This document shows positions 56,268 through 63,633 of a stretch of 64,000 bases of DNA, piece after piece. Position 1 is the stretch's first letter. Each line of letters starts with the position of its first letter. The DNA comes from Planococcus sp. CP5-4_YE (GTDB lineage: Bacteria > Bacillota > Bacilli > Bacillales_A > Planococcaceae). The notes beneath the pieces were generated by a model that saw only the letters and a program-made list of their open reading frames with translations, was not told the DNA's origin and made no database searches. Both the position numbers and the translations under genes were made by a program. Location of the stretch: positions 8-64,007 of the forward strand of contig NZ_JAHPZO010000006.1 in the NCBI RefSeq assembly GCF_019042655.1, in the 5' to 3' direction.

Positions 56268-57344
56268 TTACTTCCCTATCATTCTCACTAGATTGATCAA
56301 TGGGCGGTAATTCTTCCCAGCAAGCCCGACCACTTCTACGAATAATTCAATCGCCAGAAGCATGACGCCGATCAACAAGATGCCTCCCCACAAAGTCGCT
56401 TGGGAAAATAGCAAGGCTGCAAGTCCGAATAATGCGGAGATACCGTAAATGATCAATACGGTCTGGCTATGCGAAAACCCGATGTTCAGCAAGCAATGAT
56501 GCAAATGCGATTTGTCCGCTTCTGAAATAGATTTCTTTTCACGCACACGGCGCACAATGGCAAAGAAGGTATCCGAAATCGGGACGCCGAGCATGATGAT
56601 CGGGATGATCAAAGCAACGACTGTCACGTTTTTGAAACCCATTAATGCGAGTACAGAAATCATGAAACCGAGGAACAAGGCCCCTGTATCCCCCATGAAA
56701 ATCTTCGCCGGGTGGAAATTATAGAATAGGAAGCCGATAGAACTGGCGGCAAGAATGGCCGCTGTCGACATAACGAAAATATCGCCCATGATGAAGGCCA
56801 TCGCTGCCAGCGTCAATAGCGCAACCGTGGAAACCCCTGCGGCCAAACCATCAAGCCCGTCAATCAAGTTGATGGCGTTGGTAATGCCCACAATCCAGAT
56901 GATTGTCAGCGGGATACTGAAGTAGCCAAAATCCAAAACACCGCCGAACGGCAAGTTAATGAATGAAATTTCGAGCCCGCCGCCAATGACCACAACGCCA
57001 GCTGCAGCCAGTTGACCGAGCATTTTGGCTTTCGCTGTAATTTCGAGCATATCATCCAAGACGCCCGTCACGATGATCAAAAACGCGCCGATAATGATAG
57101 CTGTTTCAATCGGGATTAACGATGACTCAAATGCAGCTGAAACCGGATCCTTCGGTTGAAGGAAAAGATAAGCGATTAAAAATGATCCGAATATAGCTAA
57201 TCCGCCTAAACGCGGCATAATCCTTGCGTGTACTTTTCGGTAATTGGGCCGATCCACTGCCCCGATGCGAAATGCCAATCTCTTCACAAGGGGTGTCAGG
57301 AGAATCGAAGCGATAAATGCCACAACCAGTGTCAGGTATAGCAT
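56268..57344 (-). CDS. tagO: Undecaprenyl-phosphate GlcNAc-1-phosphate transferase
   Basis: A 358-aa integral membrane enzyme that starts wall teichoic acid synthesis by moving GlcNAc-1-P onto undecaprenyl phosphate. It has about 10-11 helices and the MraY/WecA motifs VLDDMLEIT, NAINLIDGLDGLAAG, FMGDTGALFLG and a cytoplasmic HLHH substrate loop. I start at 57344 (MLYLTLV), with AAGGAGG 6 nt upstream; the frame extends to 57389 without a site. Confidence 0.93.
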   Translation of the reverse strand: MLYLTLVVAFIASILLTPLVKRLAFRIGAVDRPNYRKVHARIMPRLGGLAIFGSFLIAYLFLQPKDPVSAAFESSLIPIETAIIIGAFLIIVTGVLDDMLEITAKAKMLGQLAAAGVVVIGGGLEISFINLPFGGVLDFGYFSIPLTIIWIVGITNAINLIDGLDGLAAGVSTVALLTLAAMAFIMGDIFVMSTAAILAASSIGFLFYNFHPAKIFMGDTGALFLGFMISVLALMGFKNVTVVALIIPIIMLGVPISDTFFAIVRRVREKKSISEADKSHLHHCLLNIGFSHSQTVLIIYGISALFGLAALLFSQATLWGGILLIGVMLLAIELFVEVVGLAGKNYRPLINLVRMIGK

Positions 57345-57661
57345 GTCCTTCCTCCTTAAAAAAAACTCTAATTTTGCATACATATCCATTGTTATTATAG
57401 CACGGACAATAAAAAAAGAAAGTGATACATACTGTCATTTTTTATCTTCCCTTTAATTAAGACGACCTACATTGAAGAAAAGTTTCCAGCTTCCCCATAT
57501 TTCATTCAAATAAATTCTAAGAATGATACTTTTAGACTGAACAATTATTTTTTTGATAATTTTCAGAATTAACAGGCACTTTTATAGTATTATATCCATA
57601 ATATGCTATAATAAACCCATGGATTACGAATATCATACTAATTTTGAGCGGGAGTGCGGAT
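57345..57661. other. AT-rich intergenic region
   Basis: No gene in 317 bp. A minus-strand TATAAT at 57403-57408 could serve tagO. AATTTTCAGAATTAA (57558-57572) is a partial CodY match (11/15, one half perfect). An extended -10 TGCTATAAT (57604-57612) serves the next gene. Confidence 0.5.
57604..57612 (+). promoter_or_regulatory. Extended -10 promoter
   Basis: TG-C-TATAAT with no good -35, 50 bp upstream of the start of the small repeat protein. Extended -10 promoters can work without a -35. Confidence 0.5.
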
Positions 57662-57952
57662 ATGGACAGCAATTTTCTTTTTTATGCATCGAAGAAAGAG
57701 TGGTCTCCTTATGATGAAGCGGCTGTATTGAAAATGGATTACCCTAAACGGGCTGAACTCGCACACTCCATTAATTGCGAGGGACTCCTTGTTGACTTGT
57801 CGCTTGACCAGCATCCAGAAGTCCGCAAAGGTGTCGCCGCAAATGCAGCCACGCCACTCACCACCTTAAAACGGTTAGCAGAGCAGGACTTGTGCATTTC
57901 AGTACAGGAAAAAGCAAAAGAAACACTCAATGAACAATCCTTAAAATCATAA
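57662..57952 (+). CDS. Small LRV/HEAT-like repeat protein, function unknown
   Basis: A 96-aa protein. The second half has the pattern of leucine-rich-repeat-variant/HEAT units: DQHPEVRKGVAANAATPLTT then LKRLAEQD and VQEKAKETL, two helix pairs with D-x-x-P-x-V-R and TP turns. Other proteins with this pattern are protein-interaction modules. GGGAG lies 7 nt before ATG 57662. A terminator follows. I do not recognise a named family. Confidence 0.7.
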   Translation: MDSNFLFYASKKEWSPYDEAAVLKMDYPKRAELAHSINCEGLLVDLSLDQHPEVRKGVAANAATPLTTLKRLAEQDLCISVQEKAKETLNEQSLKS

Positions 57953-57959
57953 ACTGATG

Positions 57960-57987
57960 CTTCCCGATTTAGTGGGAAGCTTTTTAA
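57960..57987 (+). terminator. Terminator after the small repeat protein
   Basis: GCTTCCC-GATTTAG-TGGGAAGCTTTTTAA. Confidence 0.82.
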
Positions 57988-57999
57988 TTGTTACCCGAG

Positions 58000-58024
58000 G
58001 TTTATAAATTTAAAAACAGGCTAT
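58000..58024 (+). promoter_or_regulatory. Sigma-B-like promoter of csbD
   Basis: GTTTAT (58000-58005), 13 bp, GGCTAT (58019-58024), against GTTTAA-N12-15-GGGTAT; 36 bp upstream of the csbD start. Confidence 0.7.
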
Positions 58025-58060
58025 ACATGCAATAAGAAAAGTTCAAAGGGAGGTTTTCAA

Positions 58061-58252
58061 ATGGCTGATAAAAAAGGATTCTCTGATAAACTGAAAGGCG
58101 CCGTCAGCAAGGGCAAAGGCGAATTGAAAGACCAAGTCGGCAACGCGACAGATAACCCTGACATGCAAGCTGAAGGCAAATCAGACAAAACAAAGGGCAA
58201 TGTGCAAGATACAGTCGGCAAGTTCAAAGAAGGCTTTAATAAAGATAAATAA
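58061..58252 (+). CDS. csbD: CsbD family stress protein
   Basis: A 63-aa hydrophilic Lys/Gly-rich protein of the CsbD family (SDKLKGAVSKGKGELKDQVGN, then DKTKGNVQDTVGK). Family members are strongly induced by general stress in B. subtilis, where csbD is a sigma-B gene. AAAGGGAGG precedes the ATG. It is monocistronic, with its own promoter and terminator. Molecular function unknown. Confidence 0.92.
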   Translation: MADKKGFSDKLKGAVSKGKGELKDQVGNATDNPDMQAEGKSDKTKGNVQDTVGKFKEGFNKDK

Positions 58253-58260
58253 ACACATGA

Positions 58261-58288
58261 AACCTGGCGTAACTGCCGGGTTTTTTTA
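58261..58288 (+). terminator. Terminator of csbD
   Basis: AACCTGGC-GTAACT-GCCGGGTTTTTTT hairpin. Confidence 0.82.
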
Positions 58289-58374
58289 TTTCCAAATTTT
58301 AATTTTCATAACTGCGTGAATTCAGTTATAATAAATTCTTGTGCGACTATGTTTAATGCAGAAGGAGAACTCCT

Positions 58375-59697
58375 ATGAATAAGAAAACGCTTACAAAATC
58401 TGAAACTCTAACTATTGGCCTTATGCTTTTCGCGCTGTTTCTTGGTGCTGGAAATTTAATCTTCCCTCCCTACCTTGGACAATTAGCAGGAGACCAATTG
58501 CTTCCCGCCATCACTGGCTTTTTGTTGACAGGTGTCGGATTGCCGCTATTAGGCATACTTGCCATCGCAAAAGCCGGCGGAGACTTGCAATCGATTGCAG
58601 GACGGGTCCACCCAGTCTTTGGCATCGTCTTTACCATGATCGTCTATTTGGCTATCGGGCCCTTCTTTGGAATCCCCCGTACAGCTACTGTCGCCTTCGA
58701 AATTGGCACTGCTCCTTTTTTGTCCGCTGAAATATCATCATCTTTCTGGTCATTACTGCTATTCACGCTCATTTTTTTTGTTATTACTGTGCTGTTTGCA
58801 CTGAACCCGACGAAACTTGTTGATCGCATTGGCAAAATCCTGACGCCGATCCTCATCGTGGTCATTAGCTTCCTGGCTATTAAAAGTTTCCTGACGCCTA
58901 TGGGGCCGATTGGTGCCCCTGTCGGAAATTATGACACAGAAGCGTTCTTCGAAAGCTTTCTTCAAGGCTATTTGACGATGGACGCAATTGCTGCGCTCGT
59001 ATTCGGGATTGTCATCATCCAATCCATTCGCGCAAAAGGCGTCGAAGACAAGAACACCATCCTGAAAACAACAGCGTATGCTGGATTCATTGCGGCAGCC
59101 GGTTTGTCGCTAGTGTACCTATCCCTAAGCTATATCGGGGCAACCAGTGTAGAAGCTATTGGCATGCAAGACAACGGCGGAGAAGTCATTGCGCTCGCTT
59201 CACGTGTCCTGTATGGCGAAATTGGCGGCATCATTTTGGCTGCTGCGATCACATTCGCTTGCCTGACAACTTCCATCGGGCTGGTGTCAGCTACAGCACA
59301 GTTTTTCAATAAAATCTTCCCTCAACTTCCTTATGTGGCCTATGTATTCGTATTCGCCGGATTTTCAACTATCATTGCCAATGTCGGATTAACTCAATTG
59401 ATCGCCATTTCATTGCCGGTATTATTGGCCATCTATCCGCTCGCAATTGTTCTTGTCATTCTGTCATTTTTCGATCATTCCTTTTACCAAAAATCTTACG
59501 TCTATATCATTCCACTTGTCCTTACGGGTGTTATCAGCATCTTTGATGCATTGAAAAGTACAGGTTTTGAGTTCAATGCAATCACGCAGATTTTTTCTTA
59601 CTTGCCTTTCTATGAACAAGGGATTGGCTGGCTTGTCCCCGCAATCATTGGAACACTTATAGGCATCGTCATTGCACGAACCGCCCATAAACGATAA
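58375..59697 (+). CDS. brnQ: Branched-chain amino-acid carrier BrnQ
   Basis: A 440-aa LIVCS-family symporter with 12 helices. Family motifs are LFLGAGNLIFPPYLGQLAG near the N-terminus, FGIPRTATVAFE and ACLTTSIGL. It imports Leu, Ile and Val with Na+ or H+. TATAAT about 45 bp upstream may be its -10. The leader has only a partial CodY-like half site, which I do not claim. AGAAGGAG precedes the ATG. Confidence 0.94.
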   Translation: MNKKTLTKSETLTIGLMLFALFLGAGNLIFPPYLGQLAGDQLLPAITGFLLTGVGLPLLGILAIAKAGGDLQSIAGRVHPVFGIVFTMIVYLAIGPFFGIPRTATVAFEIGTAPFLSAEISSSFWSLLLFTLIFFVITVLFALNPTKLVDRIGKILTPILIVVISFLAIKSFLTPMGPIGAPVGNYDTEAFFESFLQGYLTMDAIAALVFGIVIIQSIRAKGVEDKNTILKTTAYAGFIAAAGLSLVYLSLSYIGATSVEAIGMQDNGGEVIALASRVLYGEIGGIILAAAITFACLTTSIGLVSATAQFFNKIFPQLPYVAYVFVFAGFSTIIANVGLTQLIAISLPVLLAIYPLAIVLVILSFFDHSFYQKSYVYIIPLVLTGVISIFDALKSTGFEFNAITQIFSYLPFYEQGIGWLVPAIIGTLIGIVIARTAHKR

Positions 59698-59709
59698 TTA
59701 CATGCACAT

Positions 59710-59747
59710 AAAAGGCCAGAGAAATTTCACATTTCTCTGGCCTTTTT
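59710..59747. terminator. Bidirectional terminator between brnQ and a stress gene
   Basis: AAAAGGCCAGAGAAAT-TTCAC-ATTTCTCTGGCCTTTT. Confidence 0.93.
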
Positions 59748-59753
59748 CTAATT

Positions 59754-60701
59754 TTAAAATAGCCTTGGCGTCGGTGGCGTACCCGTCTTTTTCTCTACGT
59801 TTTTATGGAAATCATCAACGTCTTTCGGGTTTTTTGTTGATTCGTAATCGTCACGGCGCTCCGTCTCGGCTAAGTGCTCTTCTTCTGAATCACGGCCGAA
59901 TGGCGCTGGCCCGAGATTCGGGTCGGATCCTGGGGAAGGCTCATCTTGCCGACGGTTCACCCCGTCTTCGCGGTTCAGTTCGTTTTCACCGTCTTGGTCA
60001 CCAAGCTTCGGTTCATGTTCCATGCGCTTTTCGGATGGTTTTTCCGCTTCCGATGGTTTGACACGATCGGTTGTCGGATGGATTTCATCGCCTTTTAAAC
60101 GGGAATCCTGGGATTTGCTGTGTAATTGGGATTTATTCGTCTGCTCACGCGTCGCATCGCTTGTATAAATGTCTTCAACGCCCGTATCGTGACGGCCTTC
60201 ATGTTTTTGGATATCTTTATCAATGAGCTTTTCATCATCATGCCTTCTGCCGTCCCGCTCAACATCACGGCCAAATGGCGCAAACGCTGTATTGCGCTCT
60301 CCAGCGTCCATGTCCATCGGGCGGTTGTCGTCAGAATGGGAAGAGAAATGTTCTTTGCTTTCCCCATTCCCATTAGGCTCACCATCGGTATACAATAGGA
60401 CAGCGCCACGTTCAATTTCACGCTCATAATTGTCAGCCGTATCGCGATCGACACCGAATTCATCGAGCTTAGCACGGGCTTTGTCTTCCCCAGTCAAAAG
60501 GGTTTTGATACGGTTGCCGAAAGAGTTCGCTTTGTTGGAATCCACTCCATAGCGGTCGTGTGCTTCGTTCACTAAATTTTTGTCGTTTGCGAGCACATGG
60601 ATATCTTCATTCCGGTAGCCTTTTGAAATAAGGGCCTCCAAAGCATGTTCCATTTCTTCCTGTGTATAAACAATTTCAAATTGACGGTTTGTCTGTGCCA
60701 T
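59754..60701 (-). CDS. General stress protein (GSP17M/YflT domain) with long acidic tail
   Basis: A 315-aa protein. Residues 8-105 form a general-stress-protein 17M domain (FEIVYTQEEMEHALEALISK, YRNEDIHVLAND, ERGAVLLYTDG). The remaining 200 residues are very hydrophilic, rich in Asp/Glu/Arg/Lys and probably disordered. The motif APFGRD occurs twice (about 140 and 267), with similar charged neighbours. AGGAGG precedes the ATG. A sigma-B-like promoter lies 40 bp upstream. It is a paralogue of the next gene. Function is stress-related by family only. Confidence 0.82.
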   Translation of the reverse strand: MAQTNRQFEIVYTQEEMEHALEALISKGYRNEDIHVLANDKNLVNEAHDRYGVDSNKANSFGNRIKTLLTGEDKARAKLDEFGVDRDTADNYEREIERGAVLLYTDGEPNGNGESKEHFSSHSDDNRPMDMDAGERNTAFAPFGRDVERDGRRHDDEKLIDKDIQKHEGRHDTGVEDIYTSDATREQTNKSQLHSKSQDSRLKGDEIHPTTDRVKPSEAEKPSEKRMEHEPKLGDQDGENELNREDGVNRRQDEPSPGSDPNLGPAPFGRDSEEEHLAETERRDDYESTKNPKDVDDFHKNVEKKTGTPPTPRLF

Positions 60702-60740
60702 TCATAAAACCTCCTGATTTTAACTTGTCTTGCTGTTTGT

Positions 60741-60767
60741 TTACCCGCACTTTATCATTGCTAAAAC
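60741..60767 (-). promoter_or_regulatory. Sigma-B-like promoter
   Basis: On the minus strand GTTTTA (60762-60767), 15 bp, GGGTAA (60741-60746), upstream of the 315-aa stress protein. Confidence 0.65.
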
Positions 60768-60822
60768 ATCTCGTTTCTTCTATATAATAATTTTAAGCCT
60801 GATAAAGACTGATTTATAGGAT

Positions 60823-60855
60823 AAAAAAATCCCGGTCCTTTATTGACCGGGACCG
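60823..60855 (-). terminator. Terminator of the 197-aa stress gene
   Basis: GGTCCCGGTC-AATAAA-GGACCGGGATTTTTTT on the minus strand. Confidence 0.88.
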
Positions 60856-60860
60856 AGAAA

Positions 60861-61454
60861 TCATCTGTATTTTTTATCCGTCTTGGTTTGCGCTTCCGTT
60901 TTGCTCGTTCCGCCTCTGGCTTTTTCGACTTCTGCTTTTTCTTGCGTCGTAAACGACACATGGCGTTCATCTTTCACTAAGGTCGGATCTTGAAGGAAAG
61001 TCTCCCCGCGGGCGAAACGGTCTTCCTGTTCATCATAATTATTATCGACAGACTGGATGTACTGTCGGCGCTCTGCGTCAGTAGGTTCATGTTCAGGTGC
61101 TCCTTCCGACTCTTTCACGGCATCAATGATTCCTTTTCTTTCGCCTTCTACATAGAGCAATATTCCGCCTTTAGCGACATCTTCTGTATACCGCTGCGAC
61201 TCTTCTTGTGATAAGCCAAGTGAATCAATGGATTCCTTGACTGCGCTTTTTCCTGTAACAAAACTCTTCATTTTATCTCCAAAGGTCCCCGCTTTTTCAA
61301 CTTCCACTTGGCGATTGTTCAATCCATCTGTATGTTCAGCTACTGCATGGATTTCGTTTGCTGAATAGCCTTGCTCATTAAGCTGGGTCATTTTTCGCTC
61401 AAAATCCTCCTGAGAATACACAATTCCAAGCACTTTTTTATTTGACGAATTCAT
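60861..61454 (-). CDS. General stress protein (GSP17M/YflT domain)
   Basis: A 197-aa protein with the same N-terminal domain as its neighbour (LGIVYSQEDFERKMTQL, YSANEIHAVAEH, FGDKMKSFVTGK, GGILLYVEG; residues 8-105) and a charged, probably disordered tail. The two genes are tandem paralogues, each with its own sigma-B-like promoter and terminator rather than a shared transcript. GGGGG precedes the ATG. Confidence 0.82.
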   Translation of the reverse strand: MNSSNKKVLGIVYSQEDFERKMTQLNEQGYSANEIHAVAEHTDGLNNRQVEVEKAGTFGDKMKSFVTGKSAVKESIDSLGLSQEESQRYTEDVAKGGILLYVEGERKGIIDAVKESEGAPEHEPTDAERRQYIQSVDNNYDEQEDRFARGETFLQDPTLVKDERHVSFTTQEKAEVEKARGGTSKTEAQTKTDKKYR

Positions 61455-61499
61455 TATAATACCCCCGTTTATTTGATTTTACTGTTGCCTTATTCTTCT

Positions 61500-61526
61500 T
61501 TACCCTTCTTTGCACTTTATCTAAAC
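61500..61526 (-). promoter_or_regulatory. Sigma-B-like promoter
   Basis: On the minus strand GTTTAG (61521-61526), 15 bp, GGGTAA (61500-61505), 46 bp upstream of the 197-aa stress protein. The layout is the same as the 60741-60767 promoter. Confidence 0.7.
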
Positions 61527-61854
61527 TTTCACGAAATTATTTCGGTAGAACAAATGGACTAGTAGTAAGTACAAATACTGTAATGATTTGGCTATTAATT
61601 TAGTGGATAGGCACTTTTTACCTTTTTTCTCAAAACAAGAGTAATAGAAATAAAAAAGCAGTTTATTTTGAAAATTGATGCTATCATAGATTTAATATGT
61701 GTAAATAAAGTAAAATGTGGATGTGGAGGCGGTAATTATCGTACTAAACAATCTCTCGGATATACGCTTGTCAGGGCCGCCTGGCCAAGCGGAGGAAAAC
61801 TCTCCTACATGGATGATTGAAGTACTGCCCATGCAAACGGAAAGGAGAGCGGAC
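61527..61854 (+). other. Leader region of the peptide-signalling locus
   Basis: No gene in this part of the 400-bp gap before the regulator start. The first half is very AT-rich. Near the regulator lie two hairpins: GCTTG-T-CAGG-GCCG-CCTG-GC-CAAGC (61766-61790) and GGAG-N7-CTCC (61791-61805). The regulator frame is open back to 61717, but no ribosome-binding site supports an earlier start. The hairpins may be a leader controlling the regulator. Confidence 0.4.
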
Positions 61855-63144
61855 ATGGACACAGGGATGCGACTGAAATATCATCGGCTGAAAAAACGTT
61901 TCAGCATGGAAGAAACTGCATCAGGCATTTTCTCATCAAAAGACCTAAAAAAAATTGAAGCTGGGTTGAAAGAACCCGCCCTTAAAGATTTGGAAGCGTT
62001 ATGCAAAAAACTCGAAATTCCGCTAGCTGCCAAAGACAATCCGATCGGCAAAGTGCTAGTGAAAAATTTTAAAAATTCATTGCTCCATCCCCAAAACAAG
62101 GGCAAGATCATGGAACATTATGCAGATATCTGCAACCATCCTCTCCTGCGCGCAGACGAAGATGTCGAACTCGAATTCGATATTCAACAAATCCGCTATT
62201 TCATCATTACAGGCGATTTAGAAAGTGCAGAAAATAAAATTAAAGAGATGGACCGCTTCAAGGAATTCATGGATCAAGAGCAGTATTATCTGTATCACAA
62301 ATATAACGGTAACTATAATTACATCTTGAATGATTATGAGAATGCGTTGAAAACATATTTAATTGCTGAGAGGATCGTTCCAAATACAATTTCTGCTGCG
62401 GAACTCGCAGACCTGTATTATTCAATCGGAATCTCCAGTACCCAATTAAGAGAAACGGAGATTGCTTATAAATATTCAGAGATGGCCTTAAAAATATATC
62501 AACAAGAATTTGTACCTAAAAGAATTGTAGAATGCCACATTAATATTGCTATAAGTCATGAATATTTTGGCAACTACAAACTATCATTAGAGCATTATAA
62601 GAATGCGTTAACTATCGGCAGTAAATTGGATATAGACATATTAAAATTTACTACTGAATTTAATTTAGGATACTCTTATTTTATATATCAGAACTATGAA
62701 GACGCCATAATGCACTTAACTAATTGTTTAAAGTTTATTCCTGACGAATATTTTGCAGATAGTATATTGACATACTGCATTCTTATTAAGAGTTATTTAG
62801 AATTAGAGAATGAAGAAAAAGCTAGAGATATAATAAGAATGGGATTGGAAAGAATTAAAAACAAAGACTTACGTCTAGATTCACCTACTAATGCAGCATT
62901 TAGAGAGGCTTATGTAGAGTTTATATGTTTAGTTCATTTATTAGATGATGATGAAGAACAATTTGAAAGTTTAGTTCTTGCTAAATTAGTCCCTAGCTTA
63001 GAGGATTCCGAAAATTACAATGAATTAGGATATTATTACGGACATTTGGGTAATATAAACTTTAGACAAGAGAAGTTTAAAGAATCTGCTGAATTTATGG
63101 AAAAAGCTAAAAACGCTTATAAAAAAGTCACGAATATTAATTAG
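61855..63144 (+). CDS. RRNPP-type HTH-TPR peptide-responsive regulator
   Basis: A 429-aa protein. It has an N-terminal XRE helix-turn-helix (about 3-60, RLKYHRLKKRFSMEETA, SSKDLKKIEAG, LCKKLEIPL) and then about nine TPR-like helix pairs to residue 425 (for example YYSIGISSTQLRETEIAYKY, INIAISHEYFGNYKLSLEHY, YGHLGNINFRQEKF). This is the architecture and size of NprR/PlcR/Rgg-type receptors, which bind re-imported signalling peptides in the TPR groove and switch transcription. ATG 61855 has AAAGGAG 7 nt upstream. Codon use changes within the gene: roughly the first 400 bp look chromosomal, the rest is strongly AT-rich (TTA, AGA, ATA codons). The secreted repeat-peptide gene follows 12 bp later. 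The target genes are unknown. Confidence 0.87.
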   Translation: MDTGMRLKYHRLKKRFSMEETASGIFSSKDLKKIEAGLKEPALKDLEALCKKLEIPLAAKDNPIGKVLVKNFKNSLLHPQNKGKIMEHYADICNHPLLRADEDVELEFDIQQIRYFIITGDLESAENKIKEMDRFKEFMDQEQYYLYHKYNGNYNYILNDYENALKTYLIAERIVPNTISAAELADLYYSIGISSTQLRETEIAYKYSEMALKIYQQEFVPKRIVECHINIAISHEYFGNYKLSLEHYKNALTIGSKLDIDILKFTTEFNLGYSYFIYQNYEDAIMHLTNCLKFIPDEYFADSILTYCILIKSYLELENEEKARDIIRMGLERIKNKDLRLDSPTNAAFREAYVEFICLVHLLDDDEEQFESLVLAKLVPSLEDSENYNELGYYYGHLGNINFRQEKFKESAEFMEKAKNAYKKVTNIN

Positions 63145-63156
63145 GGAGTGGAAAAT

Positions 63157-63537
63157 ATGAAAAAAGGTATGGCTATTATATTTGTAACTGCAATCGCATT
63201 AAGCTCGTTACCGGCATTTTCAGCTTCAACTAGTACCGAAGAGGTTGCAGTAAAAGCTCGTGTTCCTGAACCTTGGTTCGTTCAAGATCAAGTAGCTGTA
63301 AAAGCTCGTGTTCCTGAACCTTGGTCCGTTCAAGATCAAGTAGCTGTAAAAGCTCGCGTTCCTGAACCTTGGTTCGTTCAAGATCAAGTAGCTGTAAAAG
63401 CTCGCGTTCCTGAGCCTTGGTTCGTTCAAGATCAAGTAGCTGTGAAAGCTCGCGTTCCTGAGCCTTGGTTCGTTCAAGATCAAGTAGCTGTGAAAGCTCG
63501 CGTTCCTGAGCCTTGGTTCGTCAATCCGAAGGTATAA
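63157..63537 (+). CDS. Secreted multi-copy signal-peptide precursor (proposed pheromone)
   Basis: A 126-aa protein. It has a signal peptide (KKGMAIIFVTAIALSSLPAFSA, cut near residue 23), a short STSTEE spacer, then six tandem 16-residue units without spacers. The unit is VAVKARVPEPWFVQDQ; copy 2 has Ser for Phe, and the last ends WFVNPKV-stop. ATG 63157 has GGGAG 8 nt upstream; the GTG at 63148 is too close to it. Directly following an RRNPP-type receptor, it is best read as a precursor that releases several copies of one peptide, probably within ARVPEPWFV, after export and proteolysis. Precursors of known RRNPP systems usually carry a single copy. Alternatives are a bacteriocin-like or structural repeat protein. 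Confidence 0.8.
   Translation: MKKGMAIIFVTAIALSSLPAFSASTSTEEVAVKARVPEPWFVQDQVAVKARVPEPWSVQDQVAVKARVPEPWFVQDQVAVKARVPEPWFVQDQVAVKARVPEPWFVQDQVAVKARVPEPWFVNPKV
63244..63534 (+). repeat. Six tandem 48-bp repeats in the peptide precursor gene
   Basis: The units start at 63244, 63292, 63340, 63388, 63436 and 63484. Almost all differences between copies are silent and appear stepwise along the array: GTT-GCA only in unit 1, CGT in units 1-2 versus CGC in 3-6, GAA in 1-3 versus GAG in 4-6, GTA in 1-4 versus GTG in 5-6. This gradient fits growth by unequal crossing-over while the peptide sequence is kept. Confidence 0.97.
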
Positions 63538-63556
63538 TTTATTACTATCAATTTTT

Positions 63557-63590
63557 AACCCGCCCTTCCAATACGGAGGGCGGGTTTTTG
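63557..63590 (+). terminator. Terminator of the peptide-signalling locus
   Basis: AACCCGCCCT-TCCAATACGG-AGGGCGGGTTTTT. Confidence 0.92.
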
Positions 63591-63602
63591 CTTGTTACAT
63601 AA

Positions 63603-63632
63603 GAAAAACGCAGGGACAGCCCCTGCGTTTTT
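63603..63632 (-). terminator. Terminator of the amidotransferase gene
   Basis: GAAAAACGCAGGG-ACAG-CCCCTGCGTTTTTC, directly after the stop of the minus-strand gene. Confidence 0.85.
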
Positions 63633-63633
63633 C

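Noticed and set aside
58290-58374. CodY-like site before brnQ
   Set aside because: Only about 10 of 15 positions match (AATTTTCATAACTGC), which is near background in AT-rich leaders.
61717-61854. N-terminal extension of the HTH-TPR regulator
   Set aside because: The frame is open, but no start there has a ribosome-binding site, the region forms hairpins, and the HTH domain begins naturally after ATG 61855.
63226-63483. Minus-strand open frame with repeated ILNEPRLRNASFYSY units
   Set aside because: It is the mirror of the 48-bp repeats of the plus-strand peptide gene. It has no ribosome-binding site, and the plus frame has a signal peptide and a terminator.
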